Assembly: GCA_001642945.1 (NCBI GenBank)
Contig: LGRT01000013.1
Location: 1 to 64,000, forward strand
DNA length: 64,000 bases
Reading direction: 5' to 3'
Source: Rhodobacteraceae bacterium SB2
GTDB lineage: Bacteria; Pseudomonadota; Alphaproteobacteria; Rhodobacterales; Rhodobacteraceae
Shown here: positions 1-8,025 of the stretch, in pieces
How the letters are laid out: each line of letters starts with the position of its first letter
Numbering within the stretch: the stretch's first letter is position 1
Made by a program: the position numbers and the translations under genes
Notes under the pieces: model-generated
Seen by the model: the letters and a program-made list of their open reading frames with translations, nothing else
The model's database searches: none
What the model was told of the DNA's origin: nothing

Positions 1-37
1 ATCAGTCATCAAGATGATGACTTTACGTTCTAAACCT

Positions 38-67
38 AAAAAGCCTTACCATCCAAGTGGTAGGCTT
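38..67 (-). terminator. Intrinsic terminator of the sulfur operon
   Basis: Read on the minus strand, a stem of six plus four base pairs with one bulged A and a six-base loop is followed at once by a run of T. It lies about 160 bases past the SulP stop codon, so it probably ends the leftward operon that begins near 4199. Confidence 0.55.
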
Positions 68-110
68 GAGGGCTATAACGTTCAAAATCAAAACTCAGAG
101 AGCAAAACGG

Positions 111-153
111 ACCTTCGCTGCAGTGGACCCCAACGTCTGCTTTGCGGACAAAG
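111..153. repeat. Degenerate interspersed repeat, copy A
   Basis: This 43-base stretch aligns without gaps to 7837-7879. By my count 34 of 43 positions are identical, with the differences grouped in one five-base block and a few single positions. Both copies lie in non-coding gaps. It resembles the short decayed intergenic repeats common in Rhodobacteraceae genomes, but that identification is inference. Confidence 0.4.
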
Positions 154-229
154 CTGCCGTTCCCTATGCGCGCTCCAAGAGCTACTTTGCATAGTTTATT
201 TGTAAGAAATGCAAAGGAACGCGCGGCGA

Positions 230-1957
230 TCAAAGACCTGATCCAACCCGTAAAGTAGTTTGAGCGTAGTGTTGGCTTAGGAAGACTTCGCCACTCAATA
301 CGTCCAGAAATCCGGTCGCGCTCAGCTGATCCATAACTGGCCCCTTCACTTCGGAAAAGTGGAACGTGACGCCGCCAGCCTTCAAGCGCTCATTGATTGC
401 TTCAAGCGATTCCAGTGCTGATACGTCAATCGTGTTCACTGCATAGCACATCAGCACGACATGTTGTACTTCCGGCTGTTTGGCAACTTCGTAATAGATG
501 CGATCTTCCAAGAAGCGTGTGTTTGCAAAATAAAGGCTTTCATCGATGCGTATGGTTAGAATTTTTGGGTCCGTAATAACATGATGACGCAGAACGTTGC
601 GGTAGTGCTCGGTATTCGGCACTTGACCTACAATGGCCATGTGGGGACGTGATGTTTTATAAAGATGAATAAGGATTGAAACCGCGACCCCTGCTGTGAC
701 GCCCAATTCAACACCCATCAAAAGTGTAATGCTCATCGTTGCTGCGACGGCTGCAAAATCTGCTTTTGAATGGCGCCAGGTCTTTTTTAGGATCGAGAAA
801 TCAACCAGTGACAGGACAGCCACAATGATCGTTGCTGCAAGCGTTGCTTTGGGGAGGTGAAATATGAGGGGCGTCAGAAACAGCGACGCGCCTGCAAGAC
901 CGATCGCAGTATATGCGCCCGCCGCAGGAGTGTCAGCGCCCGCATCATAGTTCACGACAGACCGCGAAAATCCCCCCGTCACAGGAAATCCGCCTGTAAA
1001 TGACGCGCCCAAATTAGCGGCACCCAATCCAATCAATTCTTGATCTGGATCGATAAGTTGGCGTTTTTTTGCTGCAAGCGTTTGCGCAACGGAAACGGAT
1101 TCAACAAATCCGATAACCGAGATCAAGACCGCCGCGCCTATCAGATTGGACCATATGTCTATCGAAAAGGATGGCATGGTAAGAGGCGGCATGCCCTTGG
1201 GTACATCGCCCACAACCTGCACACCCCTCTCTGCAAGGCCGAAAAACCAAACGATCAAAGTTGTGACCACAATCGCGGCGACAGGCCCGGCTTTTGCAAC
1301 GATACTTGCAATGCGCGGGGCAAGCCCAAGACCGACAAGCAAGGGGAGCAATCCCTTGCGCACCCAAAAGAGGAAACCCGTAGCCAGCACACCAATCACT
1401 GCGGTGACCCAATTCACCTGTGAAAGGTTATGCGCAAGCGATCTGATAAGATCAGGTAACGTATGTCCATTGGCATCAATCCCAAGGATGTTCTTCAGCT
1501 GGCTCGCGGCGATGATGATACCCGTTGCCGTTATAAAACCCGCGATTACGGGATGGGATAAAAAGTTTGCCAAAAAGCCTAAGCGAAACACTCCGAGGGC
1601 AAGTAAAATCAGACCTGAAAGGAATGCTAAAGTGATGGCCGCCGCAATATATTCAGATGTCCCAGGCACAGCGATTTTACTGACCGCCGCCACCGTTAGA
1701 AGCGACACGACAGCAACGGGTCCCACTGCCAAGGCACGGCTGGTTCCAAAAATCGCATAAAGAATGATCGGCAACATCGACGCATAAAGCCCCATTTCTG
1801 GCGGCAACCCAGCAAGCAAAGCGTATGCCAGCGACTGTGGGATCAACATGATTGTTACGATCAGTGCAGCCACCAGATCATTGGTCAGCGTGCTGCGGTC
1901 ATACGTGCGACCCCAGTCAAGGATCGGCAGATATTTAGCCAGTTGCGTCGTGTTCAT
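230..1957 (-). CDS. SulP-family anion (sulfate) permease with STAS domain
   Basis: Inner-membrane anion transporter of the SulP/SLC26 family, probably taking up sulfate or a related oxyanion. The 575 residues show the usual family architecture. The N-terminal half has the Pro-Gln-Ser-x-Ala-Tyr signature near residues 40-46, followed by about a dozen hydrophobic segments. A cytoplasmic STAS domain occupies roughly residues 450-560. The length is typical. It is the last gene of a minus-strand run of sulfur genes and follows the DUF442 gene by 25 bases. That context favours a sulfur oxyanion such as sulfate or sulfite, possibly exported or imported after persulfide oxidation. SulP proteins also carry bicarbonate or other anions, so the substrate is inferred. 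Confidence 0.88.
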   Translation of the reverse strand: MNTTQLAKYLPILDWGRTYDRSTLTNDLVAALIVTIMLIPQSLAYALLAGLPPEMGLYASMLPIILYAIFGTSRALAVGPVAVVSLLTVAAVSKIAVPGTSEYIAAAITLAFLSGLILLALGVFRLGFLANFLSHPVIAGFITATGIIIAASQLKNILGIDANGHTLPDLIRSLAHNLSQVNWVTAVIGVLATGFLFWVRKGLLPLLVGLGLAPRIASIVAKAGPVAAIVVTTLIVWFFGLAERGVQVVGDVPKGMPPLTMPSFSIDIWSNLIGAAVLISVIGFVESVSVAQTLAAKKRQLIDPDQELIGLGAANLGASFTGGFPVTGGFSRSVVNYDAGADTPAAGAYTAIGLAGASLFLTPLIFHLPKATLAATIIVAVLSLVDFSILKKTWRHSKADFAAVAATMSITLLMGVELGVTAGVAVSILIHLYKTSRPHMAIVGQVPNTEHYRNVLRHHVITDPKILTIRIDESLYFANTRFLEDRIYYEVAKQPEVQHVVLMCYAVNTIDVSALESLEAINERLKAGGVTFHFSEVKGPVMDQLSATGFLDVLSGEVFLSQHYAQTTLRVGSGL

Positions 1958-1982
1958 TAGCCCTAACCTTGTTGTCGTTGAG

Positions 1983-2408
1983 TTATGCCGCGTTTACTGA
2001 GAGCCGAGCCAGCAAAGGAGTAAGATCAAAGCCCGCAGCTTTCGCCATGCGTAAGATTTCGTCAGGCGATTGCCCTTGCTCAGCGGCGCTTAACGCCCAA
2101 AGTGAGGTCGCGCGCATACCACTACGGCAGCAGGCAAAAACTGGATGAGTCGCCTCTGATGCGATAGCACGAAATGCCCGTACATCTGCATCCGCAATAT
2201 TCCCTGGAACGACAGGGATCTGGTGAACGGTGATGCCCAAAGCATCCGCGGCGTCGCGCACTTCGGATATAGCAGTCTGATCAGCGGTCTCTCCCTCGGG
2301 GCGCGCCACGACGACAGTCTTGACGTTCAACCCCTTCAGGTCGTTCAAGTTGGCAATAGAAATTTGTGGCCCAACATATGTCTGGGCATCAAGTTGTGTG
2401 ATTTGCAT
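1983..2408 (-). CDS. DUF442 / BLH-type sulfurtransferase-like protein
   Basis: Small cytoplasmic protein of 141 residues in the TIGR01244/DUF442 family, which has a phosphatase-rhodanese-like fold. The likely active loop is Cys94-Arg-Ser-Gly-Met-Arg99, preceded by another cysteine at 93. In Xylella and Agrobacterium this domain is fused to an ETHE1-like dioxygenase in the BLH protein under BigR control. Here the two parts are separate neighbouring genes, with the hydrolase ending 24 bases upstream. The start is supported by an AGGA ribosome site about nine bases before the ATG. The role is inferred: persulfide or thiosulfate sulfur transfer coupled to the adjacent metallo-hydrolase. Confidence 0.82.
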   Translation of the reverse strand: MQITQLDAQTYVGPQISIANLNDLKGLNVKTVVVARPEGETADQTAISEVRDAADALGITVHQIPVVPGNIADADVRAFRAIASEATHPVFACCRSGMRATSLWALSAAEQGQSPDEILRMAKAAGFDLTPLLARLSVNAA

Positions 2409-2432
2409 CTTGGGTTTCCTAAGGGAACGGTT

Positions 2433-3317
2433 TCAAAGTTGGTTAACAGGCACCTTCAACACAGGTCTGCCATCTACGTCTTCAGGCACTTCGCCAGCAC
2501 GCATATTGACCTGCAATGATGGGATGATCAGCTTGGGCATTGCCAGCGTTGCATCACGCTCGGAGCGCAGTTTGACGAACGCCTCACGACCCACGTCTCC
2601 ACCGACATGGACGTTATGGGCCTTCTCGTCGGCGACGGTTGTTTCCCACGCAATGTCACGGCCGTTTGGTCCGTAGTCATGACACATGTACAACCGCATG
2701 TCGTCTGGCAGGGTTAAGACTTTCTGAATTGAATCGTAAAGTTCACCTGCGTCCCCACCTGGAAAATCAGCGCGCGCAGACCCCCCGTCAGGCATGAAAA
2801 TGGTGTCACCCGCAAAAGCCGCATTTCCCATTACATGCACCATGCACGCTGGCGTATGTCCTGGCGTGGCCATTACAAAGGCGTCAACCTCGCCGACTTT
2901 GTAGCGATCGCCGTCTTGGAAAAGCGCATCAAATTGAGACCCGTCCCGTTGGAAATCTGTACCTTCGTTGAAGATTTTTCCAAACGTCTCTTGGACTTCC
3001 ATGATCCGCGCGCTGATGCCTATTTTACCGCCCAGCTTTTCTTGCAGATACGGAGCGCCCGACAGATGGTCGGCATGGACATGGGTTTCGATGATCCATT
3101 CCAAAGTCAGTTGGTTTGATGTGATATGATCCACAATACGATCCGCATGATCATGGGTGATGCGACCGGATGCGTAATCAATATCCATCACGGAATCCAC
3201 GACCGCGCAGGCCTTGGTTTTCGGATCAGAGATGACATAACTAATCGTGTTAGTGACTGCGTCAAAGAAGGCTTCGACGTCTGGCTTCATCGACATATCA
3301 ATGGGATAGTTTTGCAT
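2433..3317 (-). CDS. ETHE1-like metallo-beta-lactamase-fold hydrolase (probable persulfide dioxygenase)
   Basis: Cytoplasmic MBL-fold enzyme of 294 residues, probably oxidising glutathione persulfide to sulfite. Metal-ligand motifs are visible: His79-x-His81-x-Asp83-His84, His154, Asp171 and His213. This is the layout of ETHE1/BLH sulfur dioxygenases, which keep a single iron. The frame stays open upstream to 3479, but I chose the ATG at 3317 because it has a GGAAA ribosome site and leaves 11 bases after the previous gene. The longer version would overlap that gene by about 150 bases. The neighbours are YeeE/YedE-type transporters upstream and a DUF442 gene downstream, the usual BigR/SqrR-controlled set. 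Hydroxyacylglutathione hydrolase activity is the main alternative, made less likely by this context. Confidence 0.85.
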   Translation of the reverse strand: MQNYPIDMSMKPDVEAFFDAVTNTISYVISDPKTKACAVVDSVMDIDYASGRITHDHADRIVDHITSNQLTLEWIIETHVHADHLSGAPYLQEKLGGKIGISARIMEVQETFGKIFNEGTDFQRDGSQFDALFQDGDRYKVGEVDAFVMATPGHTPACMVHVMGNAAFAGDTIFMPDGGSARADFPGGDAGELYDSIQKVLTLPDDMRLYMCHDYGPNGRDIAWETTVADEKAHNVHVGGDVGREAFVKLRSERDATLAMPKLIIPSLQVNMRAGEVPEDVDGRPVLKVPVNQL

Positions 3318-3328
3318 AATTTTTCCTT

Positions 3329-3760
3329 TCAAACAGCAAGGGTTTTCGGAAGCGGCGCTGCGGTATATTTTGCAATCACTATTCCTACCAGCATGGCTGG
3401 AACGAAGAAGAGCGTGCCGCTGGCGGCCAATAGCAATGACGTCAATGCCGGACCTGGGCAAAAGCCACCCAAGCCCCATCCGATGCCAAAGGTGGCGGCG
3501 CCAACTACAAGCCTTGCATCGAAATCAGTGCGCGTTGGCAGATGAAACACGTCATGGAACAGTGGCGTTTTACGTTTCTGAACCAGCCAGAACCCAGGCA
3601 TCGTCACCATGATTGCCCCCCCCATCACGAAAGCAAGACTGGGATCCCATGCGCCAAACAGATCCAGGAAGTTCTGAACTTTTGCGGGGTTCGCCATTCC
3701 AGACAAAATAAGTCCCATCCCAAACAAAAGACCTGCAAAGAGTGTGCTGAATATACGCAT
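3329..3760 (-). CDS. DUF6691/YeeE-YedE-type half-transporter, second subunit
   Basis: Inner-membrane protein of 143 residues with about four hydrophobic segments. It matches the C-terminal half of YeeE/YedE-type sulfur transporters, with small-residue-rich segments and a Gly-Gly-Phe-Cys-Pro-Gly-Pro motif late in the protein. The cysteine in that motif is typical of the sulfur-conducting family. It starts four bases after the stop of its partner at 3765, which supports a two-gene transporter. I took the ATG at 3760 instead of the upstream in-frame ATG at 3793, which would overlap the partner. Likely substrate: thiosulfate or another sulfane-sulfur compound, by family. Confidence 0.8.
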   Translation of the reverse strand: MRIFSTLFAGLLFGMGLILSGMANPAKVQNFLDLFGAWDPSLAFVMGGAIMVTMPGFWLVQKRKTPLFHDVFHLPTRTDFDARLVVGAATFGIGWGLGGFCPGPALTSLLLAASGTLFFVPAMLVGIVIAKYTAAPLPKTLAV

Positions 3761-3764
3761 GTTC

Positions 3765-4199
3765 TTAGCCCCCCAGGACATGTCGCAAAACAAAAACAGT
3801 CACAGAGGCAGTGGCCATAAATGTCATGGTTGCAGCAATCGACCGCGCTGATCCGCGCGAGATACCGCATACGCCATGGCCGCTTGTGCAACCATTCCCC
3901 ATGACCGCACCAAACCCGACCAGCAAACCAGCGATGACTAATAGCAACCCATTGCTTGAAACCATTTGAACAGGCGCAGCTCCAGTTAAGACAAACCAAA
4001 GCGGTGCCGCGAGCAGCAGACCAATCAGAAATATGATCCCTTGTGGCAGTCCGGCTTTATCGACTGATGGCGGCAATATGCGTGACACGATGCCACTAAT
4101 ACCTGCTATCCGTCCTTGAGTGGCCAATAGCACAACGGCCGATAGACCAATGATCCCGCCACCGAGCAATGAAGCAAAGGGGGTAAATTCAGTTTCCAT
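3765..4199 (-). CDS. YeeE/YedE-type half-transporter, first subunit
   Basis: Inner-membrane protein of 144 residues with about four hydrophobic segments, matching the N-terminal half of YeeE/YedE-family sulfur transporters. A Gly-Asn-Gly-Cys-Thr-Ser-Gly-His-Gly-x-Cys-Gly signature lies near residues 97-108. Its cysteines are thought to relay thiosulfate in the full-length family members. It is the first gene of the leftward sulfur operon, and its start faces the divergent ArsR regulator across about 120 bases that hold a strong dyad. It should work with the next gene as one transporter for thiosulfate or persulfide-derived sulfur. Confidence 0.8.
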   Translation of the reverse strand: METEFTPFASLLGGGIIGLSAVVLLATQGRIAGISGIVSRILPPSVDKAGLPQGIIFLIGLLLAAPLWFVLTGAAPVQMVSSNGLLLVIAGLLVGFGAVMGNGCTSGHGVCGISRGSARSIAATMTFMATASVTVFVLRHVLGG

Positions 4200-4251
4200 C
4201 TATTAACTCCTTAATGTGTTGTCATAAGTTTTGGCGGACGTATCATGTGAT

Positions 4252-4277
4252 ACGGTTGCCTTTATATTTGCAACCGT
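4252..4277. promoter_or_regulatory. Perfect 8-bp inverted repeat in the divergent sulfur promoter region
   Basis: Two perfect complementary eight-base arms (4252-4259 and 4270-4277) flank a 10-base AT-rich spacer. The site lies between the leftward transporter operon and the rightward ArsR-type regulator, where an autoregulatory operator is expected. A second AT-rich imperfect dyad follows at about 4277-4301. Binding by the adjacent regulator is inference. Confidence 0.5.
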
Positions 4278-4318
4278 TTATATAAGTGATAATAAATATA
4301 CAAGAGGTAATTTGACCA

Positions 4319-4618
4319 ATGTTGGACATCAGCGCGCTCGAACCAAAAATAGCAGAAGCTGCCAAACTGATGGAAATGCTGTCGCAACCAGTGCGCCTGC
4401 GCCTGATGTGTATTTTGTTAGATGGCGAACAAAGCGTGCTGAGCCTTGCCGACAGTGCAGGTCTTTCGCAGCCGGCAATGTCCCATCATCTTAAAAAGCT
4501 TAGGGATGCTGACCTGGTGGAAACCAAACGCGACGGTCAGACCATCTATTACTCGGTGAAGGGTGTTGAAGTCGCGGAAGTCATCACAGTTTTGCATCGC
4601 CTCTACTGCCCAAAATAG
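4319..4618 (+). CDS. ArsR-family persulfide-responsive repressor (SqrR/BigR type)
   Basis: Winged-helix transcriptional repressor of 99 residues. The recognition region is around residues 41-67. It has exactly two cysteines of note, Cys31 and Cys97, spaced 66 residues apart. That is the same spacing as the sensing pair Cys41/Cys107 of Rhodobacter capsulatus SqrR, which forms a polysulfide bridge in the presence of sulfane sulfur and leaves DNA. The divergent operon encodes persulfide-oxidising and sulfur-transport proteins, as in BigR regulons, so it very likely represses that operon and itself. The assignment rests on cysteine spacing and context. A metal-sensing ArsR is less likely because no CxC metal site is seen. 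Confidence 0.85.
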   Translation: MLDISALEPKIAEAAKLMEMLSQPVRLRLMCILLDGEQSVLSLADSAGLSQPAMSHHLKKLRDADLVETKRDGQTIYYSVKGVEVAEVITVLHRLYCPK

Positions 4619-4654
4619 TAAATTTGAAATTACCTTACTCAGCTGAGGTCTAAA

Positions 4655-4801
4655 ATGGAGTTTGTGATAAGAATATCAAAGATCATCATCGGAGTTGCAG
4701 TCGCCGTACTTGGCCTTGGCATCGCCTTCAAAGACACGATCCAGACCCACATGTATGCTTATATGCACTCCAGCATGCACAAGAGCCATAGCGCCAATGG
4801 C
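4655..4801 (+). other. Probable N-terminal (signal/anchor) part of a frameshifted gene
   Basis: This frame starts at an ATG and encodes a positively charged start, one hydrophobic segment and a Met/His-rich stretch. It looks like a secretion signal or membrane anchor. Around 4800 the coding sense moves to the frame that opens into the next feature: the continuation there starts with more His/Asn residues and leads directly into the conserved body. One missing base near 4800-4801 would join the two. Past this point the original frame runs on to 4903 without sensible sequence. Either the gene is broken, or the sequence has a one-base error. Confidence 0.45.
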
Positions 4802-4821
4802 ACGCTCATAACATTAACAAT

Positions 4822-5253
4822 ATGCCTGGTCTTCGCGGTGCGAATGCGTCGCAAGCTGAATCTGACGAGCTTGCGGTCATGTTTGAAAACGTCGACACTA
4901 TAACCCGTGAGGTCACAAATTTGCCGAACGGAATACGTACGGTCACGCGGTCGTCCGATGAAGATGTTATGGCGGCGCTGGTCAGTCACATTGTTGCAAT
5001 GGTTGACCGCGTCGAACGCGGCGATGATCCCAAGATTTTCATCCAAAGCCCTACGCTGGATATTCTGTTTGCAAATGGAGCCGATATGCACTCGCAAATT
5101 GACGTGGCTGACGAAAGTATTGTTGTTGTGCGAACATCGACTGATCCTGAAGTCGTCGCAGCCCTGCATATCCATGCCGCAGAAGTCTCAGACATGGTTG
5201 ATCATGGCATGCAAGCCGTCCATGAAGCGATGGCACAGCGCGCTGGCAACTAA
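4822..5253 (+). CDS. Conserved hypothetical protein, body of a probably frameshifted secreted protein
   Basis: Open frame of 143 residues. The body has a regular alternation of charged and aliphatic positions and ends in a helical Met/His-containing tail. I recall similar proteins of unknown function in roseobacters that carry an N-terminal signal. The start at 4822 has no convincing ribosome site, and the expected signal peptide lies just upstream in another frame (4655-4801). The true gene is therefore probably 4655-5253 with a one-base deletion near 4800. It follows the SqrR-like regulator by about 35 bases (counting from 4655), so it may belong to the sulfide regulon. No function is assigned. 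Confidence 0.6.
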   Translation: MPGLRGANASQAESDELAVMFENVDTITREVTNLPNGIRTVTRSSDEDVMAALVSHIVAMVDRVERGDDPKIFIQSPTLDILFANGADMHSQIDVADESIVVVRTSTDPEVVAALHIHAAEVSDMVDHGMQAVHEAMAQRAGN

Positions 5254-5444
5254 TGTTGTGAAGTGAGTTAAAGCCTTTAAGACTTTGGGAAACGCGGTAC
5301 TTGACCGTCTTTGTCCGCATCCCAAAAGCGGACTTTAGCTGCAGTAAAGAAGATCGGTAAGGGCACTAAGCTGAAATTCGCTGCAATTTGAAAGAATAAC
5401 CGCTTAAGCCCAAGAGAAAAATCTAAGCCGCTAGGCCATGAAGC

Positions 5445-7490
5445 TTAAAAGGTTTGGCAAAGACGTCTAGAATCCAAAATACTAGCATGGATATTTCGGC
5501 TCGCCACCGCATCCCCAACCCTAAACAGGTTATGACCTCCGCCATTAGACATGCTCGGTTGCGCCTCACCTGCGATCAAGGCCGGAATATCAACTACTCC
5601 ATGGTTTGCCGCGTTGGCCACCATCTCATAGTAAAGCTCGTCATTCGGCAATGTGCCGTGTTCGATCACAATATAATCTGCCTTTAATTTATAGGGATGG
5701 TCGCCGTAATCAGAGTTAAATTCAGCTAGTACTCCGTTACCTTCACGGCTGATACTGTTCAACCTGAAATCAGGCGTCACCTCAACCTGATGGTCATGAA
5801 ACGCTTTAATATACATTGGGAAGTTTGATGCCCCCATTTCATGAACCGCATGGCGGTCGGGCGTTACCAGCCGCACTTTAAACCCGCGCTTTGCCAGCTC
5901 AACTACTGTTGATGCAGCTTGATGCTGTCCGTGGTCATCATAAACCAAAACCATCTCTTCACCCGAAGCTATCTTGAGCGCCTCCCCTGACAGCACATCC
6001 CATGTTGAGTGCGCCAGTTCACCACCCTTAATATGCTCAATATCAGGCACACCACCCGTTGCTACCACCACAATATCAGGGTTGAGGGCTTCGATCATCT
6101 CATGATCTGCAAATTGTTGCCAATGGATATCAACCCCCAGCCTCATTACCTCACTGCTCAGCCAATCAACAATGCCGATCAGGTCTTTACGCACCTGGCT
6201 TTTTGCAGCAAGGCGAACTTGTCCTCCTAATTCAGAAGACGCCTCGATCAACGTCACGTTATGCCCTCGCAAGGCGGAGACACGAGCCGCTTCTAACCCT
6301 GCAGGCCCGCCACCGACAACCACAACCTTTTTTGCTGTGCCGCTAGATCGTGGAGTGATATGTGGAATACTTCGTTCTCGAGTTGTCGCAACATTGTGGA
6401 TGCACAGCATCTCACCTTCATTATAGATACGGTCAATACAATATCCTGCCCCCACACAAGGTCGGATTTCTTCGGCGCGACCCTCTTTCAGTTTATTGAC
6501 CAAATGCGGGTCAGCAATATGCGCCCGCGTCATGCCCACCAAATCAACCAGCTTTTCTTGGATGGCATATCGCGCGGTTGCAAGGTCAGAGATGCGTGCC
6601 GCATGGATGGTTGGGGTTTTCAGCTCAGCCTTAAACGTCCCCGCCAATTGTAAAAATGGAGCCAACACTTTAAACATTGCAGGTACAGGATAATTTGCCA
6701 GCATATATTCCGTATCTGACCTCCCTACATTTAGATTGAAATAATCAATCGTACCGTCTGCTTCAATAATCTTCAGGGCTTCTAACGCTTCTTCTTTTTG
6801 CAAACCTTCTGCCAGCTTACTTTCCATTTCAACCCGCGCGCCAATCACAAAATCAGTGCCTAATTCTTCTTTAACCTTCTCATAAAGCTCACGAAGAAAA
6901 CGCATCCGTCCTATTAAATCCCCGCCATATTCATCATCACGCAGGTTTGTATCAGGCGACAGAAACTGCCCGGGTAAATGCGCGTTTTGCAAAATCTCAA
7001 CACCATCAAGCCCTGCGTCACGCATACGGCGCGCGGCGGCAACATAATCACCAATAACGCGTTTGATGTCAGCATGGTCCATCACTTTCGGAAACCCTCG
7101 ATGGGCAGGTTCACGCACGCGTGAAGGTGCAATCACCGGCAACCAATCGCCGTCATTCCACGTTGTTCGGCGTCCCAAATGCGAAATTTGGCATACAATA
7201 CGGCAATCTTCTTTGTGGATGCGTTCAGCAAATTCTCTAAAATAAGGGATCACCCGATCAGACGACACATCTAACTGACCGAAGACAGAAGGTGAGTCTG
7301 GGCTCACACAAGATGAACCACCTATCATCGTCATCCCAATCCCGCCTTTCGCTTTTTCCAAATGGTAACGTTGATATCGCTCTTTTGGCATACCATCCTC
7401 TGCTAATGCAGGCGCGTGGCACGTGCTGACAATACGATTTTTAAGAGTCATCGCCCCCAATTGAAACGGCAATAAAAGCGGGTCTGACAT
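5445..7490 (-). CDS. NADH:flavin oxidoreductase, N-methyl-amine demethylase-like
   Basis: Cytoplasmic flavoenzyme of 681 residues in the trimethylamine dehydrogenase / 2,4-dienoyl-CoA reductase family. Residues 1-340 form an Old-Yellow-Enzyme FMN barrel, followed by an Fe-S segment and an FAD/NAD(P) domain with the Gly-x-Gly-x-x-Gly motif near residue 390. It resembles DgcA and the N-methylproline demethylases of betaine catabolism, so removal of an N-methyl group from a betaine-derived amine is the best guess. The Fe-S ligands are Cys345, Cys351 and Cys363. The residue that is the second cysteine of the trimethylamine dehydrogenase motif is Ala348. I recall the same loss in N-methylproline demethylases, so it is probably a subfamily trait. 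It stands alone, so the substrate is uncertain. Confidence 0.75.
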   Translation of the reverse strand: MSDPLLLPFQLGAMTLKNRIVSTCHAPALAEDGMPKERYQRYHLEKAKGGIGMTMIGGSSCVSPDSPSVFGQLDVSSDRVIPYFREFAERIHKEDCRIVCQISHLGRRTTWNDGDWLPVIAPSRVREPAHRGFPKVMDHADIKRVIGDYVAAARRMRDAGLDGVEILQNAHLPGQFLSPDTNLRDDEYGGDLIGRMRFLRELYEKVKEELGTDFVIGARVEMESKLAEGLQKEEALEALKIIEADGTIDYFNLNVGRSDTEYMLANYPVPAMFKVLAPFLQLAGTFKAELKTPTIHAARISDLATARYAIQEKLVDLVGMTRAHIADPHLVNKLKEGRAEEIRPCVGAGYCIDRIYNEGEMLCIHNVATTRERSIPHITPRSSGTAKKVVVVGGGPAGLEAARVSALRGHNVTLIEASSELGGQVRLAAKSQVRKDLIGIVDWLSSEVMRLGVDIHWQQFADHEMIEALNPDIVVVATGGVPDIEHIKGGELAHSTWDVLSGEALKIASGEEMVLVYDDHGQHQAASTVVELAKRGFKVRLVTPDRHAVHEMGASNFPMYIKAFHDHQVEVTPDFRLNSISREGNGVLAEFNSDYGDHPYKLKADYIVIEHGTLPNDELYYEMVANAANHGVVDIPALIAGEAQPSMSNGGGHNLFRVGDAVASRNIHASILDSRRLCQTF

Positions 7491-8025
7491 GGCACACTCT
7501 CAATTGAAAATTTGAGTTCAAGTATTCGCAAATATGAATTTAGACGGCGCACGGATGTGCTATTTGAGGCTAAACCACCTTAAATTTTTGTCAATTGTCT
7601 AGCCCCCTATATTCGCCCAGTCATTTTTAGTCGGTTGTACTAAGTGAGAATTACTATTTTTTGTTCGGGCATAGCTACACACAGGCTTGCGGAGCAAGGA
7701 AAATTCAGTGGAAAGAATGTTTTATGACAGCAGGGCTCTGTCGAAAGTCATAATTTTGGGTGTGTCTTGTAGCTCTAGTTAAACAAACCACAGAACAAAA
7801 AGCACTTTACTCTTTAGCTCTTGGTAGGCAGAGCGTACCTTCGCGCTCATGGACCCCAAGGTCTGCTATTCGGACGAAGTGGACTTTGACGCCATAAATG
7901 GGAACGGCCGCTGGTCGCGTTTTGAAGTAGTTATGAAAGCAGAACGTGCGGAACGCAGTCTTTCGTAGGGGCTTAGAGACGATTTGAGCGTAGCTGTGAA
8001 AGCAGACCTAGACATGATGGCTCAA
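7491..8025. other. Non-coding gap with a degenerate repeat
   Basis: About 530 bases between the flavoprotein start and a decayed aminotransferase. I see no convincing gene. It should hold the flavoprotein promoter near 7491-7600 and contains repeat copy B at 7837-7879. The part next to 8026 may be unrecognisable remains of the lost N-terminal half of the aminotransferase. Confidence 0.5.
7837..7879. repeat. Degenerate interspersed repeat, copy B
   Basis: This matches 111-153 at 34 of 43 positions with no gaps, by manual alignment. It sits in the gap beside a pseudogene. Its function is unknown, and it may be a fossil of a short mobile or palindromic element. Confidence 0.4.

Noticed and set aside
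1146-1760. 204-codon frame opposite the SulP gene
   Set aside because: It lies entirely inside a well-supported gene on the other strand and has no family resemblance.
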